64,000 bases of DNA. Origin: Streptomyces sp. PR69. GTDB taxonomy: Bacteria; Actinomycetota; Actinomycetes; Streptomycetales; Streptomycetaceae. The notes beneath the pieces were generated by a model that did not search any database, had not been told where the DNA came from, and saw only the letters and a program-made list of their open reading frames with translations. Shown one piece after another: positions 18,462 to 27,313 of this stretch. The DNA lies in NCBI RefSeq assembly GCF_026420845.1, contig NZ_JAOWCB010000010.1, positions 1 to 64,000 of the forward strand, written 5' to 3'. The translations under genes were made by a program, and so were the position numbers. Numbering within the stretch: position 1 is the first letter of the stretch; every line of letters begins with the position of its first letter.

Positions 18462-19397
18462 ATGTCCGCTACCCGCTATACCTATCTCGGCCCCGAGGGC
18501 ACCTTCACCGAGGCCGCGCTGCGCACCCTCCCGGAGGCCGCCACCCGGGAGCTGGTGCCGATGCTGTCGGTGCCCGCGGCGCTCGACGCCGTACGGAACG
18601 GGGAGGCCGCGGCCGCACTGGTGCCGATCGAGAACTCCGTGGAGGGCGGGGTCACCGCGACCCTGGACGAGCTGGCCTCCGGACAGCCGCTGATGATCTA
18701 CCGCGAGGTGGTGCTGCCGATCGCCTTCGCACTGCTGGTGCGGCCGGGGACGAAGCTGTCCGGGGTGAAGACGGTGACCGGGCACCCGGTGGCCCAGCCC
18801 CAGGTGCGCAACTGGCTGCGCGACCATCTGCCGGACGCTCACTGGGAGTCCGCCGCCTCGAACGCGGACGGGGCGCGGCTGGTGCAGGAGGGCCGCTACG
18901 ACGCCGCCTTCGCCGGCGAGTTCGCCGCCGCCACCTATGGCCTTGAGCCGCTTGTCACCGACATCCACGACGCGGAGAACGCGGAGACGCGCTTCGTCCT
19001 GGTGGGGCGGCCGGCCAGGCCCGCTGCCCCCACCGGCGCGGACAAGACGTCGGTGGTCATCTGGCTGGGCGACGACCACCCGGGGGCGCTGCTGGAGCTG
19101 CTCCAGGAGTTCGCGGTGCGCGGCGTCAACCTGATGCTGATCCAGTCCCGTCCCACGGGCGCGGGAATCGGGAACTACTGCTTCGCGGTGGACGCGGAGG
19201 GGCATATCTCGGACCGGCGGGTGGGTGAGGCGCTGATGGGGCTGAAGCGGATCTGTCCGAAGGTGCGGTTCCTGGGGTCGTATCCGCGCGCCGGGGTCTC
19301 GCCGGAGGATGTGCGGCCGCTGCGGAAGGGGACGACGGACGAGGAGTTCCTGGCGGCGTCCGACTGGCTGGCGCGGTGCCAGGACGGGCGGGGCTGA
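18462..19397 (+). CDS. pheA: Prephenate dehydratase
   Basis: The 311-residue monofunctional enzyme converts prephenate to phenylpyruvate in phenylalanine synthesis. The catalytic domain begins YTYLGPEGTFTE and contains VPIENSVEGGV; the conserved TRF occurs as AETRFVLVGR. A C-terminal ACT domain (KTSVVIWLGDDHPGALLELL, then IQSRPTGAGIGNYCF) is the phenylalanine-binding regulatory part. AGGGA precedes the ATG by about 6 bases. The gene follows the copper operon after a repeat-rich gap and precedes serS after a DnaA-box-rich gap. Confidence 0.97.
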   Translation: MSATRYTYLGPEGTFTEAALRTLPEAATRELVPMLSVPAALDAVRNGEAAAALVPIENSVEGGVTATLDELASGQPLMIYREVVLPIAFALLVRPGTKLSGVKTVTGHPVAQPQVRNWLRDHLPDAHWESAASNADGARLVQEGRYDAAFAGEFAAATYGLEPLVTDIHDAENAETRFVLVGRPARPAAPTGADKTSVVIWLGDDHPGALLELLQEFAVRGVNLMLIQSRPTGAGIGNYCFAVDAEGHISDRRVGEALMGLKRICPKVRFLGSYPRAGVSPEDVRPLRKGTTDEEFLAASDWLARCQDGRG

Positions 19398-19976
19398 GAG
19401 ACCGCCCCGCCCGGCGGCGCGCCGTCCCCGGCCCGCCGGTCGTACCTGCCGATTTTCACCGTCGCCCGCTGTCCACAGGACTTATCCACAGGTGGCCATC
19501 TCGATCTGGGGACAAGTCGACATCGCCACCGGCCAGCCACCCGACATCGTCGACAAATCACCTCACTGACTCCAGATCGGTCCACAGGGTGCAGGATTCC
19601 CCGTGTCACCTCAATTCCTTCGATCAACTCTTTAGAGCGAGGAATTCCCACCTGAATGAGTGTGTGAAGTGGGTTGAGAAGGGGAACTAATGGGCCCCGC
19701 AGCGCGGGACCGCAGAACGATCTCCAGCCCAGTCCACAGGCGGTTCACACACCCTGTGGATAACTTTCCGCAAGATCGCATTCCTGTGGACAAGCACACC
19801 CAGGCAGGGGCGTCCGGCGCAGCGGCGCATACCCTGATCCGGTGATCGGAAGCGATTCCCTTGACCGCCGCATTGACGCTTTTGAAATTCACCTCTATTC
19901 CGGCAATTCGGGCAAAAAGATACGCATGTCACTATCGCGTGAGGTGGGGGCCAGTCCGCACCGGTAGCCTGGTGGG
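19398..19976. other. Long pheA-serS intergenic region with DnaA-box cluster
   Basis: This 579-base gap between two co-directional core genes holds no credible coding sequence. It contains a group of DnaA-box-like nonamers between 19469 and 19793, described separately, and presumably the serS promoter in the AT-richer part at about 19850-19960. It is unusually long and AT-rich for this chromosome. Confidence 0.7.
19469..19793. promoter_or_regulatory. Cluster of DnaA boxes between pheA and serS
   Basis: Against the Streptomyces DnaA box TTGTCCACA (TTATCCACA also strong), these sites are visible: CTGTCCACA 19469-19477 (+), TTATCCACA 19482-19490 (+), TTGTCCCCA 19507-19515 (-), CGGTCCACA 19578-19586 (+, weak), CAGTCCACA 19730-19738 (+, weak), TTATCCACA 19755-19763 (-) and TTGTCCACA 19785-19793 (-). 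A DnaA-box cluster outside oriC (D78) is known in S. coelicolor and affects replication. This may be its counterpart, judged by position only. Confidence 0.75.
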
Positions 19977-21254
19977 GTGATTGACCTTCGCCTGCTCCGT
20001 GAGGACCCCGACCGTGTTCGCGCCTCCCAGCGCGCCCGTGGAGAGGACGTCGGCCTTGTCGACGCCCTGCTCGCCGCCGACGAGCGGCGCAGGTCGTCCG
20101 GCGTCCGCTTCGACGAGCTGCGCAGCGAGCAGAAGTCGCTCGGCAAGCTCATCCCCAAGGCGTCTCCCGATGAGCGCGCCGAGCTGCTGAAGCGGGCCGA
20201 GCAGCTGAAGGCCGACGTCAAGGCGGCCGACGCCGCCCAGGGCGAGGCCGATGAGGAGACCAGGCGCCTGCTGCTCCAGCTCGGGAATCTGGTCCACCCG
20301 GACGTTCCCGTCGGCGGCGAGGAGGACTTCGTCGTCCTGGAGACGCACGGCACGATCCGCGACTTCGGCGCGGAGGGCTTCGAGCCCAAGGACCACCTGG
20401 AGCTGGGCGAGGCGCTGGGCGCCATCGACGTCGAGCGCGGCGCGAAGGTGTCCGGCTCGCGCTTCTACTACCTGACGGGCGTCGGCGCCCTGCTGGAACT
20501 GGCGCTGGTCAACGCCGCGATCGCACAGGCCACCGAGGCCGGGTTCACCCCGATGCTGACGCCGACGCTGGTGCGGCCGCGCGCGATGGAGGGCACCGGC
20601 TTCCTCGGCCAGGCCGCGGAGAACGTGTACCACCTGGAGAAGGACGACTACTACCTGGTCGGCACCTCCGAGGTCCCCCTCGCCGCGTACCACATGGACG
20701 AGATCATCGACGCCGACAAGCTGCCGCTGCGGTACGCGGGCTTCTCGCCCTGCTACCGCCGCGAGGCGGGGACCTACGGCAAGGACACCCGCGGGATCTT
20801 CCGTGTGCACCAGTTCGACAAGGTCGAGATGTTCTCGTATGTCGCGCCGGAGGAGTCCGAGGCGGAGCACAAGCGGCTGCTGGAGTGGGAGAAGCAGTGG
20901 CTGACCAGCCTTGAGCTGCCGTTCCAGGTGATCGACGTCGCCACCGGCGATCTGGGCGCGTCCGCCTCGCGTAAGTACGACTGCGAGGCGTGGATCCCCG
21001 CCCAGGGCAAGTACCGCGAGCTGACTTCGGCGTCGAACTGCAATGAGTTCCAGGCCCGGCGGCTGTCCGTGCGGATGCGCGACGGCAAGAAGGTGGCCCC
21101 CCTGGCCACTCTGAACGGCACGCTGTGCGCCGTGCCGCGCACCATCGTGGCGCTGCTGGAGAACCACCAGCTGGCCGACGGCTCCGTGCGGGTTCCCGAG
21201 GTGCTGCGGCCGTATCTGGGCGGCCGTGAGCTGCTGGAGCCGGTCGCCCGGTGA
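19977..21254 (+). CDS. serS: Seryl-tRNA synthetase
   Basis: The 425-residue class II aminoacyl-tRNA synthetase charges tRNA-Ser. The N-terminal part (about 1-110) is the long antiparallel coiled-coil arm that contacts the tRNA. The catalytic core shows motif 2 ([19 protein letters not shown]), the [12 protein letters not shown] serine-site region and motif 3 ([15 protein letters not shown]). The GTG start follows a GGTGGG-containing leader. The stop codon overlaps the GTG of the next gene (HAD phosphatase), implying coupling. Confidence 0.97.
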   Translation: MIDLRLLREDPDRVRASQRARGEDVGLVDALLAADERRRSSGVRFDELRSEQKSLGKLIPKASPDERAELLKRAEQLKADVKAADAAQGEADEETRRLLLQLGNLVHPDVPVGGEEDFVVLETHGTIRDFGAEGFEPKDHLELGEALGAIDVERGAKVSGSRFYYLTGVGALLELALVNAAIAQATEAGFTPMLTPTLVRPRAMEGTGFLGQAAENVYHLEKDDYYLVGTSEVPLAAYHMDEIIDADKLPLRYAGFSPCYRREAGTYGKDTRGIFRVHQFDKVEMFSYVAPEESEAEHKRLLEWEKQWLTSLELPFQVIDVATGDLGASASRKYDCEAWIPAQGKYRELTSASNCNEFQARRLSVRMRDGKKVAPLATLNGTLCAVPRTIVALLENHQLADGSVRVPEVLRPYLGGRELLEPVAR

Positions 21255-22057
21255 GCCTGCCGTACCGCCTGATCGCGACGGATCTCGACGGCACGCTGCT
21301 GCGCGCCGACGAGACCGTCTCGCAGCGCACCCGCGACGCGCTCGCCGCCGTGACGGAGGCGGGCGCCGCGCACATCGTCGTCACCGGCCGGGCGGTGCCA
21401 TGGACCCGGCATATCCTCCAGGACCTGGGATACGAGGGCCTGGCGGTCTGCGGCCAGGGCGCCCAGGTCTACCACGCGGGCGAACAGCGGCTGCTGACCT
21501 CGGTGACCCTCGACCGCCAACTCGCCGGCCTCGCCCTGTCCAAGATCGAGGCGGAGGTCGGCCCGCTGGCGCTGGCCGCCAGCAGGGACGGACTGTACGG
21601 CGAGGTGCTGGTTGGAGCGGGCTACCGGGTCCAGGAGGGGCCGCTTCCCGTGGTGCCTTTCGACGACCCGTCGGAGCTGTGGTCCGCGCCGCTGAACAAG
21701 ATCTACATCCAGCACCCGGAACTGGACGACGATGCCCTGGCCGCTGCGGCCAGGGCCACCGTCGGCACCTTGGTGGACGTGGTCATGGCGGGCCCCGGAG
21801 TCGTGGAGATCCTGCCGCTCGGGCTCACCAAGGCGACCGGCCTCTCCCTGGCGGCCCGCCGCCTCGGGCTGCGGGCCGCGGACACGATCGCCTTCGGCGA
21901 CATGCCGAACGACATCCCGATGTTCGGCTGGGCGGCGCACGGCGTGGCGATGGCCAACGCCCACGACGAGCTGAAGGCCGTCGCCCACGAGATCACGGCC
22001 TCGAACGAACACGACGGCATCGCGGTGGTCCTGGAGCATCTTCTCCGCACCGCCTGA
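21251..22057 (+). CDS. HAD-superfamily phosphatase (Cof type)
   Basis: The 268-residue cytoplasmic hydrolase has HAD motif [15 protein letters not shown], motif II VVTGR, the lysine region ([14 protein letters not shown]) and motif [14 protein letters not shown] large C2-type cap lies between motifs II and III. This subfamily dephosphorylates small metabolites such as sugar phosphates; the substrate cannot be read from sequence. It is coupled to serS by a GTGA overlap. A paralogue with the same architecture lies at 31232. Confidence 0.95.
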   Translation: MSLPYRLIATDLDGTLLRADETVSQRTRDALAAVTEAGAAHIVVTGRAVPWTRHILQDLGYEGLAVCGQGAQVYHAGEQRLLTSVTLDRQLAGLALSKIEAEVGPLALAASRDGLYGEVLVGAGYRVQEGPLPVVPFDDPSELWSAPLNKIYIQHPELDDDALAAAARATVGTLVDVVMAGPGVVEILPLGLTKATGLSLAARRLGLRAADTIAFGDMPNDIPMFGWAAHGVAMANAHDELKAVAHEITASNEHDGIAVVLEHLLRTA

Positions 22058-22621
22058 ACGGCCTGAACGGCCTGATCCGCTTCGCGGTGCCGCAGCCTGC
22101 CGACCGCTGTCCCCGAACTGGTGCTCTGCCCCAGCCCCCAAAGTGCCCCTCATCATGGACGCCGTCCAGGGGTGTCCGACGGAGGTACGGCGCGAAGCCG
22201 CCGTACCGGGTGCGGCGGCAGCCCCGCCGTGCCCCTCGCCGCACGGGGCCTGGGGGCGAAGCCACCGGGTAGTGCGGGAGGGGGCGGCCCGCGCGGATGC
22301 GCGCTCGAAGCGGCCGCCCCCTGGGCAGCTCCCGGGCGGCTCCGCGGAGTCATCGGTGGCTACTCCGCGGCCTGCCCCGCGCTGCCCCGGCGGGAGCCCG
22401 ACGGACCGCACCCGTACTGCCCGCACCGGCGGTCCACCGTCGCGCTCCACTCCCGGCTGGTGGCCTCACCACTGTGCCGTTCCGGGCACAGCGGACGCCA
22501 CCGGATTATCCGCCCGCGACTGCACTCACCGCTCGCGGGACCCACTCCTTACGGGACCCACTCCTCGCGGAACCCACTCCTCGCGGGGCTCACTCCTCGC
22601 GGGGCTCACTCCTCGCGGGGC
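22058..22621. other. Gap between HAD gene and ABC operon end
   Basis: These 564 bases lie between convergent genes. They begin with a short direct repeat (CTGAACGGC) just after the HAD stop and end in a 16-bp tandem array described separately. The middle is GC-rich with short inverted stretches. A minus-strand frame at 22360-22545 encodes 61 residues with four Cys (one pair in RRCGQYGCG), but it has no well-placed ribosome site and is not called. Nothing else is recognised. Confidence 0.5.
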
Positions 22622-22632
22622 TCACTCCTCGC
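22537..22632. repeat. Six 16-bp tandem repeats at the 3' end of the ABC permease gene
   Basis: Six units of 16 bp, from GGGACCCACTCCTTAC changing to GGGGCTCACTCCTCGC, are contiguous. On the minus strand each unit contains GAGGAGTGA or a close variant, which is the last Glu-Glu-stop of the permease gene. The unit at 22617-22632 is the true gene end and the others look like duplications of it. Confidence 0.9.
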
Positions 22633-23341
22633 CCGCGAGCTTGAGCACCCGCAGCTTCTGGCCCGCGTACCACGTCGCCGCGGCCGTCACGCCTGCCAGC
22701 AGCGCCACCGCGGTCGGCAGGCCCACATCGGAGCCGATCAGCCCCTCGCCCGCGATCCGTTCGGCCAGCGACAGCGACCACTGCTGGACGCTGAGGGTGC
22801 GGGCGCCCGGGACCAGGCTGCCGAAGAGGGTCTCCCAGACCAGCGCGTAAACAAGCCCGATGACGACGGCATGCCGGCTGACCGTCCCCAGCAACAGAAA
22901 GAGGGCGCTGTACGCGATCGAGGCGACGAGCGCCGCGAGGGTGTACGCGATGGCCACCTGCTGGCCGTTGCCGTTGAGTATGAAACCGGCGATCAGGGTC
23001 GGCACGGCGGAGAACACCATCGTCACCGCGATCGCCACGGTCAGCTTGGTGACGATGATCGTCGGCCGCTTCACCGGCTTCGCGAGCAGATAGACGATCG
23101 ACCCGTCGTCGATCTCCGGCCCGATCGCGCCGGTGCCCGCGATCACTCCGATCAGCGGCACCATCACGGCGAGCGCGAATCCGCCGAGCACATCGGCCGC
23201 CACCTGGTCGTCCACGCCGTTGAAGGCGCGCACCGCGACGGCGATGGCGAGCAGCAGGGCGGGCAGGACGAACAGGATCGCGGCCCGCCGCCTGCCGAGC
23301 ACGGCCCGATAGGTGAGCCGGGCGACTGTGGGGTGGTACAT
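22622..23341 (-). CDS. ABC transporter permease (second pair)
   Basis: The 239-residue membrane protein has six predicted membrane segments in the ABC-2 permease pattern and no extracellular domain. The motif GPEIDDGSIVYLLAKPVKRPTI after segment two is typical of Gldf/NosY-like permeases. ATG 23341 was preferred to GTG 23350 because AAAGGAG lies 11 bases before the ATG but only 2 before the GTG. It pairs with the ATPase immediately upstream in the operon. Substrate unknown. Its 3' end lies in the 16-bp repeat array. Confidence 0.93.
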   Translation of the reverse strand: MYHPTVARLTYRAVLGRRRAAILFVLPALLLAIAVAVRAFNGVDDQVAADVLGGFALAVMVPLIGVIAGTGAIGPEIDDGSIVYLLAKPVKRPTIIVTKLTVAIAVTMVFSAVPTLIAGFILNGNGQQVAIAYTLAALVASIAYSALFLLLGTVSRHAVVIGLVYALVWETLFGSLVPGARTLSVQQWSLSLAERIAGEGLIGSDVGLPTAVALLAGVTAAATWYAGQKLRVLKLAGEE

Positions 23342-23370
23342 GGAAGTCACCGCTCCTTTCTGTCGGGCCG

Positions 23371-24282
23371 TCAGGCCGCTACGAGGTACGAGAAGACCGA
23401 CTCGAGCGACTCGTCCGAAGGCGAGACCGTGAGCAGCCGGATGGAGTGTTCGCGGGCGACCCGCGGCAGCAGTTCGGTGAACCGCCCGAAGTCGACGGCC
23501 TGGATGCGCAGCGCGCCCTCCGTCACATCGACCTCGATGCCGGCGGTCGACGGGTCGGAGATCAGCGCCGCGGCCAGCGCACGGTCGTCGCTGGACCGGA
23601 CGAGATAGCGGTGCGGCCGGTCCGTCATCAGCCTGCGGATCCTGCGGAAGTCGCCCGACGCGGCATGCCGGCCGGCGACGATCACCTCGATATGGGAGGC
23701 GAGTTGCTCGACCTCCTCCAGGATGTGGGAGGAGAAGAGCACCGTGCGGCCCTCCGCGCCCATACGCCGCAGCAGATCCATCAGCTGCATGCGCTGGCGC
23801 GGGTCCATGCCGTTGAACGGCTCGTCGAGCAGCAGCACGGACGGCTCATGGACCAGCGCGGACGCCATCTTCACACGCTGGCGCATCCCCTTGCTGTAGG
23901 TCGCGATCTTGCGGTCCTGGGCGTACTCCATCTCGACCGTGGCGAGCGCCTTCTGCGCCTCCCGCTTGCCCAGGCCGTGCAGTTCCGCGTTGGCGACCAC
24001 GAATTCCCGGCCGGTGAGGAAGTCGTACATGGCCTCCCGCTCGGGCACGATGCCGATCTTCCGGTAGACCGACTCATTGCGCCAGATCTGCTGCCCGTCG
24101 AGGGTGACGGCGCCGGTGGACGGGGCGAGGAAGCCGCCCATCATGTTGATGAGCGTGGACTTGCCCGCGCCGTTGGGGCCGAGCAGTCCGGTGACCCCGG
24201 GGCCGATGCGCATGCTGACGTCGTTGACGGCGACGACGTTCCCGAACCAGCGCGAGGCATGGTCGATATCGATGACGGACAT
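23371..24282 (-). CDS. ABC transporter ATP-binding protein (second pair)
   Basis: The 303-residue ATPase has Walker A GPNGAGKST, the signature region YSKGMRQRVKMASAL and Walker B LLLDEPFNGMDP, followed by the H-loop SSHILEE. A C-terminal domain of about 90 residues follows. It belongs to the group that drives ABC-2 type exporters. ATG 24282 overlaps the stop codon of the upstream permease gene (ATGA), so the two are translationally coupled. The substrate is not known. Confidence 0.95.
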   Translation of the reverse strand: MSVIDIDHASRWFGNVVAVNDVSMRIGPGVTGLLGPNGAGKSTLINMMGGFLAPSTGAVTLDGQQIWRNESVYRKIGIVPEREAMYDFLTGREFVVANAELHGLGKREAQKALATVEMEYAQDRKIATYSKGMRQRVKMASALVHEPSVLLLDEPFNGMDPRQRMQLMDLLRRMGAEGRTVLFSSHILEEVEQLASHIEVIVAGRHAASGDFRRIRRLMTDRPHRYLVRSSDDRALAAALISDPSTAGIEVDVTEGALRIQAVDFGRFTELLPRVAREHSIRLLTVSPSDESLESVFSYLVAA

Positions 24283-25172
24283 CACAGACCGACCTTTCGG
24301 TAGCGGCGCATCAGGATGCCGTAGGAGCCGGCGATGAGCGCGAGGACGACGAGCAGATAGACCACACCCGCACCCGCACCGGGTGCGGCGGAGCTGCCGC
24401 CCGGGAAGGCGGTGGCCGCGCCGAGGAAGGCGCTCTGCACACCGTCTATGAGGGTGATCGGGGAGAACAGGCCCAGCCACTGGACGGCGTTGGTCGAGCC
24501 CGTCTCAAGGGCGATGGCCTGGACGGTGGAGACCGCGCCGTAGGTGATGGTCAGCGTGGCGATCACCGCGGCGACGCCGAAACCGCGGCGCGGGGTGAGC
24601 GCGGCCATGACGAGGCCGATCCCGCCGAAGAGGAGGGAGAGCAGCCCCACCGAGACCAGCCCCTGTCCCAGCTCCAGCGTCTGCTCGGACAGATCCATCT
24701 TGGCGAGCAGGGAGCCCAGATAGAGGATCAGCAGCGGGGCGCCGGTGAGGATGAACAGGGCCGTGGCCATCGCCCCGTACTTGGCGAGAACGTAGTCGAC
24801 CCGCTCGATGGGGCGGGAGAAATACAGGGGGACGGTCTTGAAGCGCAGGTCGCGGGAGACGGTCTGCGGCGCCTGGGCGGCCAGATACAGCCCGATGACG
24901 GCCTGCATCACGATGGCGTAGCGCGTGTAGTCGACCGGCAGGTCATCCAGGTCGGTGGCGACGGCGACCGCGACGATGATGGCCGCGGGCAGGCACATCA
25001 CCCCGAACAGGATCATCGGAAGGACCTTCGACTTGGCGCTGCGGCCCAGTCCATAGGCCCCGCGGAGCGACTGGGAGTAGAGGGAGCGGCGCGCATAGGC
25101 GCGGCCGAGCCGGGGCCCCTCGTAGTTGCGGTACCCGATGTTGTGGATCTGTGTGGCGGTATCGGCGCTCAT
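24282..25172 (-). CDS. ABC transporter permease (first pair)
   Basis: The 296-residue ABC-2 type permease has six predicted membrane helices, with the conserved RDLRFKTVPLYFSRPIERVDY segment after helix two. The N-terminal 45 residues (including YRNYEGPRLGR) are cytoplasmic and typical of the family. Its start overlaps the stop of the ATPase upstream and its stop overlaps the start of the ATPase downstream, so the four genes form one tightly coupled operon. Substrate unknown. Confidence 0.94.
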   Translation of the reverse strand: MSADTATQIHNIGYRNYEGPRLGRAYARRSLYSQSLRGAYGLGRSAKSKVLPMILFGVMCLPAAIIVAVAVATDLDDLPVDYTRYAIVMQAVIGLYLAAQAPQTVSRDLRFKTVPLYFSRPIERVDYVLAKYGAMATALFILTGAPLLILYLGSLLAKMDLSEQTLELGQGLVSVGLLSLLFGGIGLVMAALTPRRGFGVAAVIATLTITYGAVSTVQAIALETGSTNAVQWLGLFSPITLIDGVQSAFLGAATAFPGGSSAAPGAGAGVVYLLVVLALIAGSYGILMRRYRKVGL

Positions 25173-26173
25173 CGGGCCTGCACCTCCATGGCGTTGTCGG
25201 CCGGACGGGCCGCGGCGTCGGGGCGGGCCGCGGCGGCGTCCGGGCGGAAGACCTCGGCGATGTGGTGGCGGCGCTGCTCCATGCGTACGAGGCCGAGGCC
25301 GAGCTTGGCGACGGCGTCGCGCACGATGTCGTATGTCTCCTCGCCTGCTGCTTCCAGCAGGACGATATGACCGGCTCCGGGCAGGCCCTCCTCGAAGCCC
25401 GCGTGCAGCGTCACCCCGGCCGCGGTGAGCGCCTCGCGCAGCGCGGACGTGCCGTCGGGGCAGGCGTCGGAGTCAGTGACCTCGACTGCGAGCGTCGCCG
25501 TCGCCTGGGTGAAGTCGCTGGTGGAGCTGGACCGCAGCAGCGTGCCGCCGTCGATGACGACGACATGGTCGCAGGTGCGCTCCAGCTCGCCGAGAAGGTG
25601 CGAGGTGACGAGGACGGAGATGCCGAAGTCGGTGTGGACGCGGCGGATCAGGCCGAGCATCTCGTCACGGCCGACGGGGTCGAGGCCGTTGGTCGGCTCG
25701 TCCAGGAGGACGAGTTTCGGGTCGTGGACGAGGGCCTGCGCGAGCTTCACACGCTGCTTCATGCCGGTCGAGTAGCCGCCCATGGGGCGGTACCGCTCCT
25801 CGTACAGACCGACGTGGCGCAGCGTGTCCGCGGTGCGCTCACGGGCGGCGGTCGGGGGCAGCCCGGACATGCGCGCCATATGGACGACGAACTCCGTGGC
25901 AGAGACGTCGGGCGGCAGACAGTCGTGCTCGGGCATATAGCCGACCCGCTCGCGGATGGCGGCGCCGCTCGTGGCGACGTCGAGGCCGAGCACCGAGGCC
26001 CGGCCTTCCGTGGCGGGCGACAGACCCAGCAGGATCTTGATCAACGTGGACTTGCCGGCTCCGTTGGCGCCCACCAGGCCGGTCACACCGGGGCCGATGT
26101 CCAACGAGAGCCGGTCAAGAGCGGTCACTCTGGGGAACCGCTTGCTCAGGCTTTCGGTCGCGATCACAGTCAC
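25169..26173 (-). CDS. ABC transporter ATP-binding protein (first pair)
   Basis: The 334-residue ATPase opens the operon. It has Walker A GANGAGKST, signature YSTGMKQRVKLAQAL, Walker B LVLLDEPTNGLDP and the H-loop in VTSHLLGE. The C-terminal 110 residues form an accessory domain ending in an Ala/Arg/Pro-rich tail. The 5' region is shared with the divergent M24 peptidase gene and carries two DnaA boxes. Two different ATPase-permease pairs in one operon suggest one heteromeric exporter or two related ones. Confidence 0.95.
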   Translation of the reverse strand: MTVIATESLSKRFPRVTALDRLSLDIGPGVTGLVGANGAGKSTLIKILLGLSPATEGRASVLGLDVATSGAAIRERVGYMPEHDCLPPDVSATEFVVHMARMSGLPPTAARERTADTLRHVGLYEERYRPMGGYSTGMKQRVKLAQALVHDPKLVLLDEPTNGLDPVGRDEMLGLIRRVHTDFGISVLVTSHLLGELERTCDHVVVIDGGTLLRSSSTSDFTQATATLAVEVTDSDACPDGTSALREALTAAGVTLHAGFEEGLPGAGHIVLLEAAGEETYDIVRDAVAKLGLGLVRMEQRRHHIAEVFRPDAAAARPDAAARPADNAMEVQAR

Positions 26174-26301
26174 ACCTCGACGGTAGTGGCGCAGAACACA
26201 GGGGTCGTCAGCCTCGGCGGCTGGTTCCGGCTCCGACTCGAGGCGTAGAGGCCCGTAGGGGGCTACGACCTAAGAGAACACAGCCGCGCGACTTTCGTCG
26301 G

Positions 26302-26345
26302 TTGTCCACAGGCGGGACCGGTGGAGGCGCGGCGGGTTATCCACA
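26302..26345 (+). promoter_or_regulatory. Pair of DnaA boxes between ABC operon and M24 gene
   Basis: TTGTCCACA at 26302-26310 and TTATCCACA at 26337-26345, both on the plus strand and 35 bases apart start to start, are perfect DnaA-box sequences. They lie in the divergent promoter region between the ABC operon (starts 26173) and the M24 gene (starts 26439). Confidence 0.75.
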
Positions 26346-26438
26346 GGCCGTGCAGGACCCTTGACGTCGCCGTCGTGCATTGTCACATTCATCAGTGTCA
26401 AGTTACGTCGGGTGTACCGCTCAGGGACGGACGGTGGC

Positions 26439-27281
26439 ATGACCTTGGCAGTGGCAAGCGAACTGACCGCGGATCTGCGGGGGTTCAGAGAAGCACAGCG
26501 TCTCGCGTATGACTGCGCTGAGGCGGTCGCGGCGCAGCTGAAGCCGGGCGTCACGGAGCGCGAGGCCGCTCGGATGCAGCGTGAGTGGCTGCGCGAGCGG
26601 GGTGTGCGGGACTGGTTCCATCTGCCCTTCGCCTGGTTCGGGGACCGCACGGCCTTCACGGACTTCCGGATACCGCTGCAGTTCTTTCCGACCGGTCGCG
26701 TCCTTGAGCCGGGGATGCCGTTCGTCCTCGACATGGCTCCGGTGTACCGCGGCTGCACCGCCGACATCGGGTATTCGGGATGCCTGGGGCCGAGCCCGTT
26801 GCACGGCAAGCTGATGGCCGATCTGAAGGAGCACCGGGAGCTGATCCTGCGGGAGGTGCGCGAGCGGCGTCCGCTGCGGGAGATCTATGAGGACGTGGAC
26901 CGGCTGATGGTCCGGCAGGGATATGCGAACCGGCACCGCGCCTATCCCTTCGGGGTCATCGCCCACAAGGTCGACCGGGTGCGGCAGCGCCGCTGGTCGC
27001 CGACGCTGTTCGGCTTCGGCACCCAGGCGCTGAAGGGACTGGCGAGCGACGCCCTGCACGGCCACCGGGAGGGCTGGTCGCCGCTGTGGAGCCCGTACCG
27101 CTTCTCCGACCATCCGCCGCAGCCGGGGCTGTGGGCGGTGGAGCCGCACCTGGGCTTCCGGGGCGTCGGCGCGAAGTTCGAGGAGATCCTGGTGGTCACC
27201 GACTCCCGGGATCCGGAGCAGAGCGCGTTCTGGCTGGATGACGATCTGCCGCATGTGCGGCGCTGGCGGGAGGACATCTGA
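26439..27281 (+). CDS. M24-family metallopeptidase-like protein
   Basis: The 280-residue protein has the pita-bread fold of aminopeptidase P and methionine aminopeptidase without an N-terminal creatinase domain. Likely metal ligands are the Asp of VLDMAPV and TADIGYSG, and the Glu of AVEPHLGF and KFEEILVV. The equivalent His is less obvious, so activity is uncertain. ATG 26439 was chosen on protein alignment from memory; the ribosome site is weak. The last base of its stop codon is the A of the next ATG, starting a coupled run of three genes. Confidence 0.85.
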   Translation: MTLAVASELTADLRGFREAQRLAYDCAEAVAAQLKPGVTEREAARMQREWLRERGVRDWFHLPFAWFGDRTAFTDFRIPLQFFPTGRVLEPGMPFVLDMAPVYRGCTADIGYSGCLGPSPLHGKLMADLKEHRELILREVRERRPLREIYEDVDRLMVRQGYANRHRAYPFGVIAHKVDRVRQRRWSPTLFGFGTQALKGLASDALHGHREGWSPLWSPYRFSDHPPQPGLWAVEPHLGFRGVGAKFEEILVVTDSRDPEQSAFWLDDDLPHVRRWREDI

Positions 27282-27313
27282 TGGCGGGCGTGCGAGCCGG
27301 GAAGGAGTCGAGC

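Noticed and set aside
22360..22545. A 61-codon minus-strand frame with four Cys residues in the gap after the ABC operon
   Set aside because: A possible zinc-binding protein, but the GTG start lies in the repeat array without a properly spaced ribosome site and no family is recognised.
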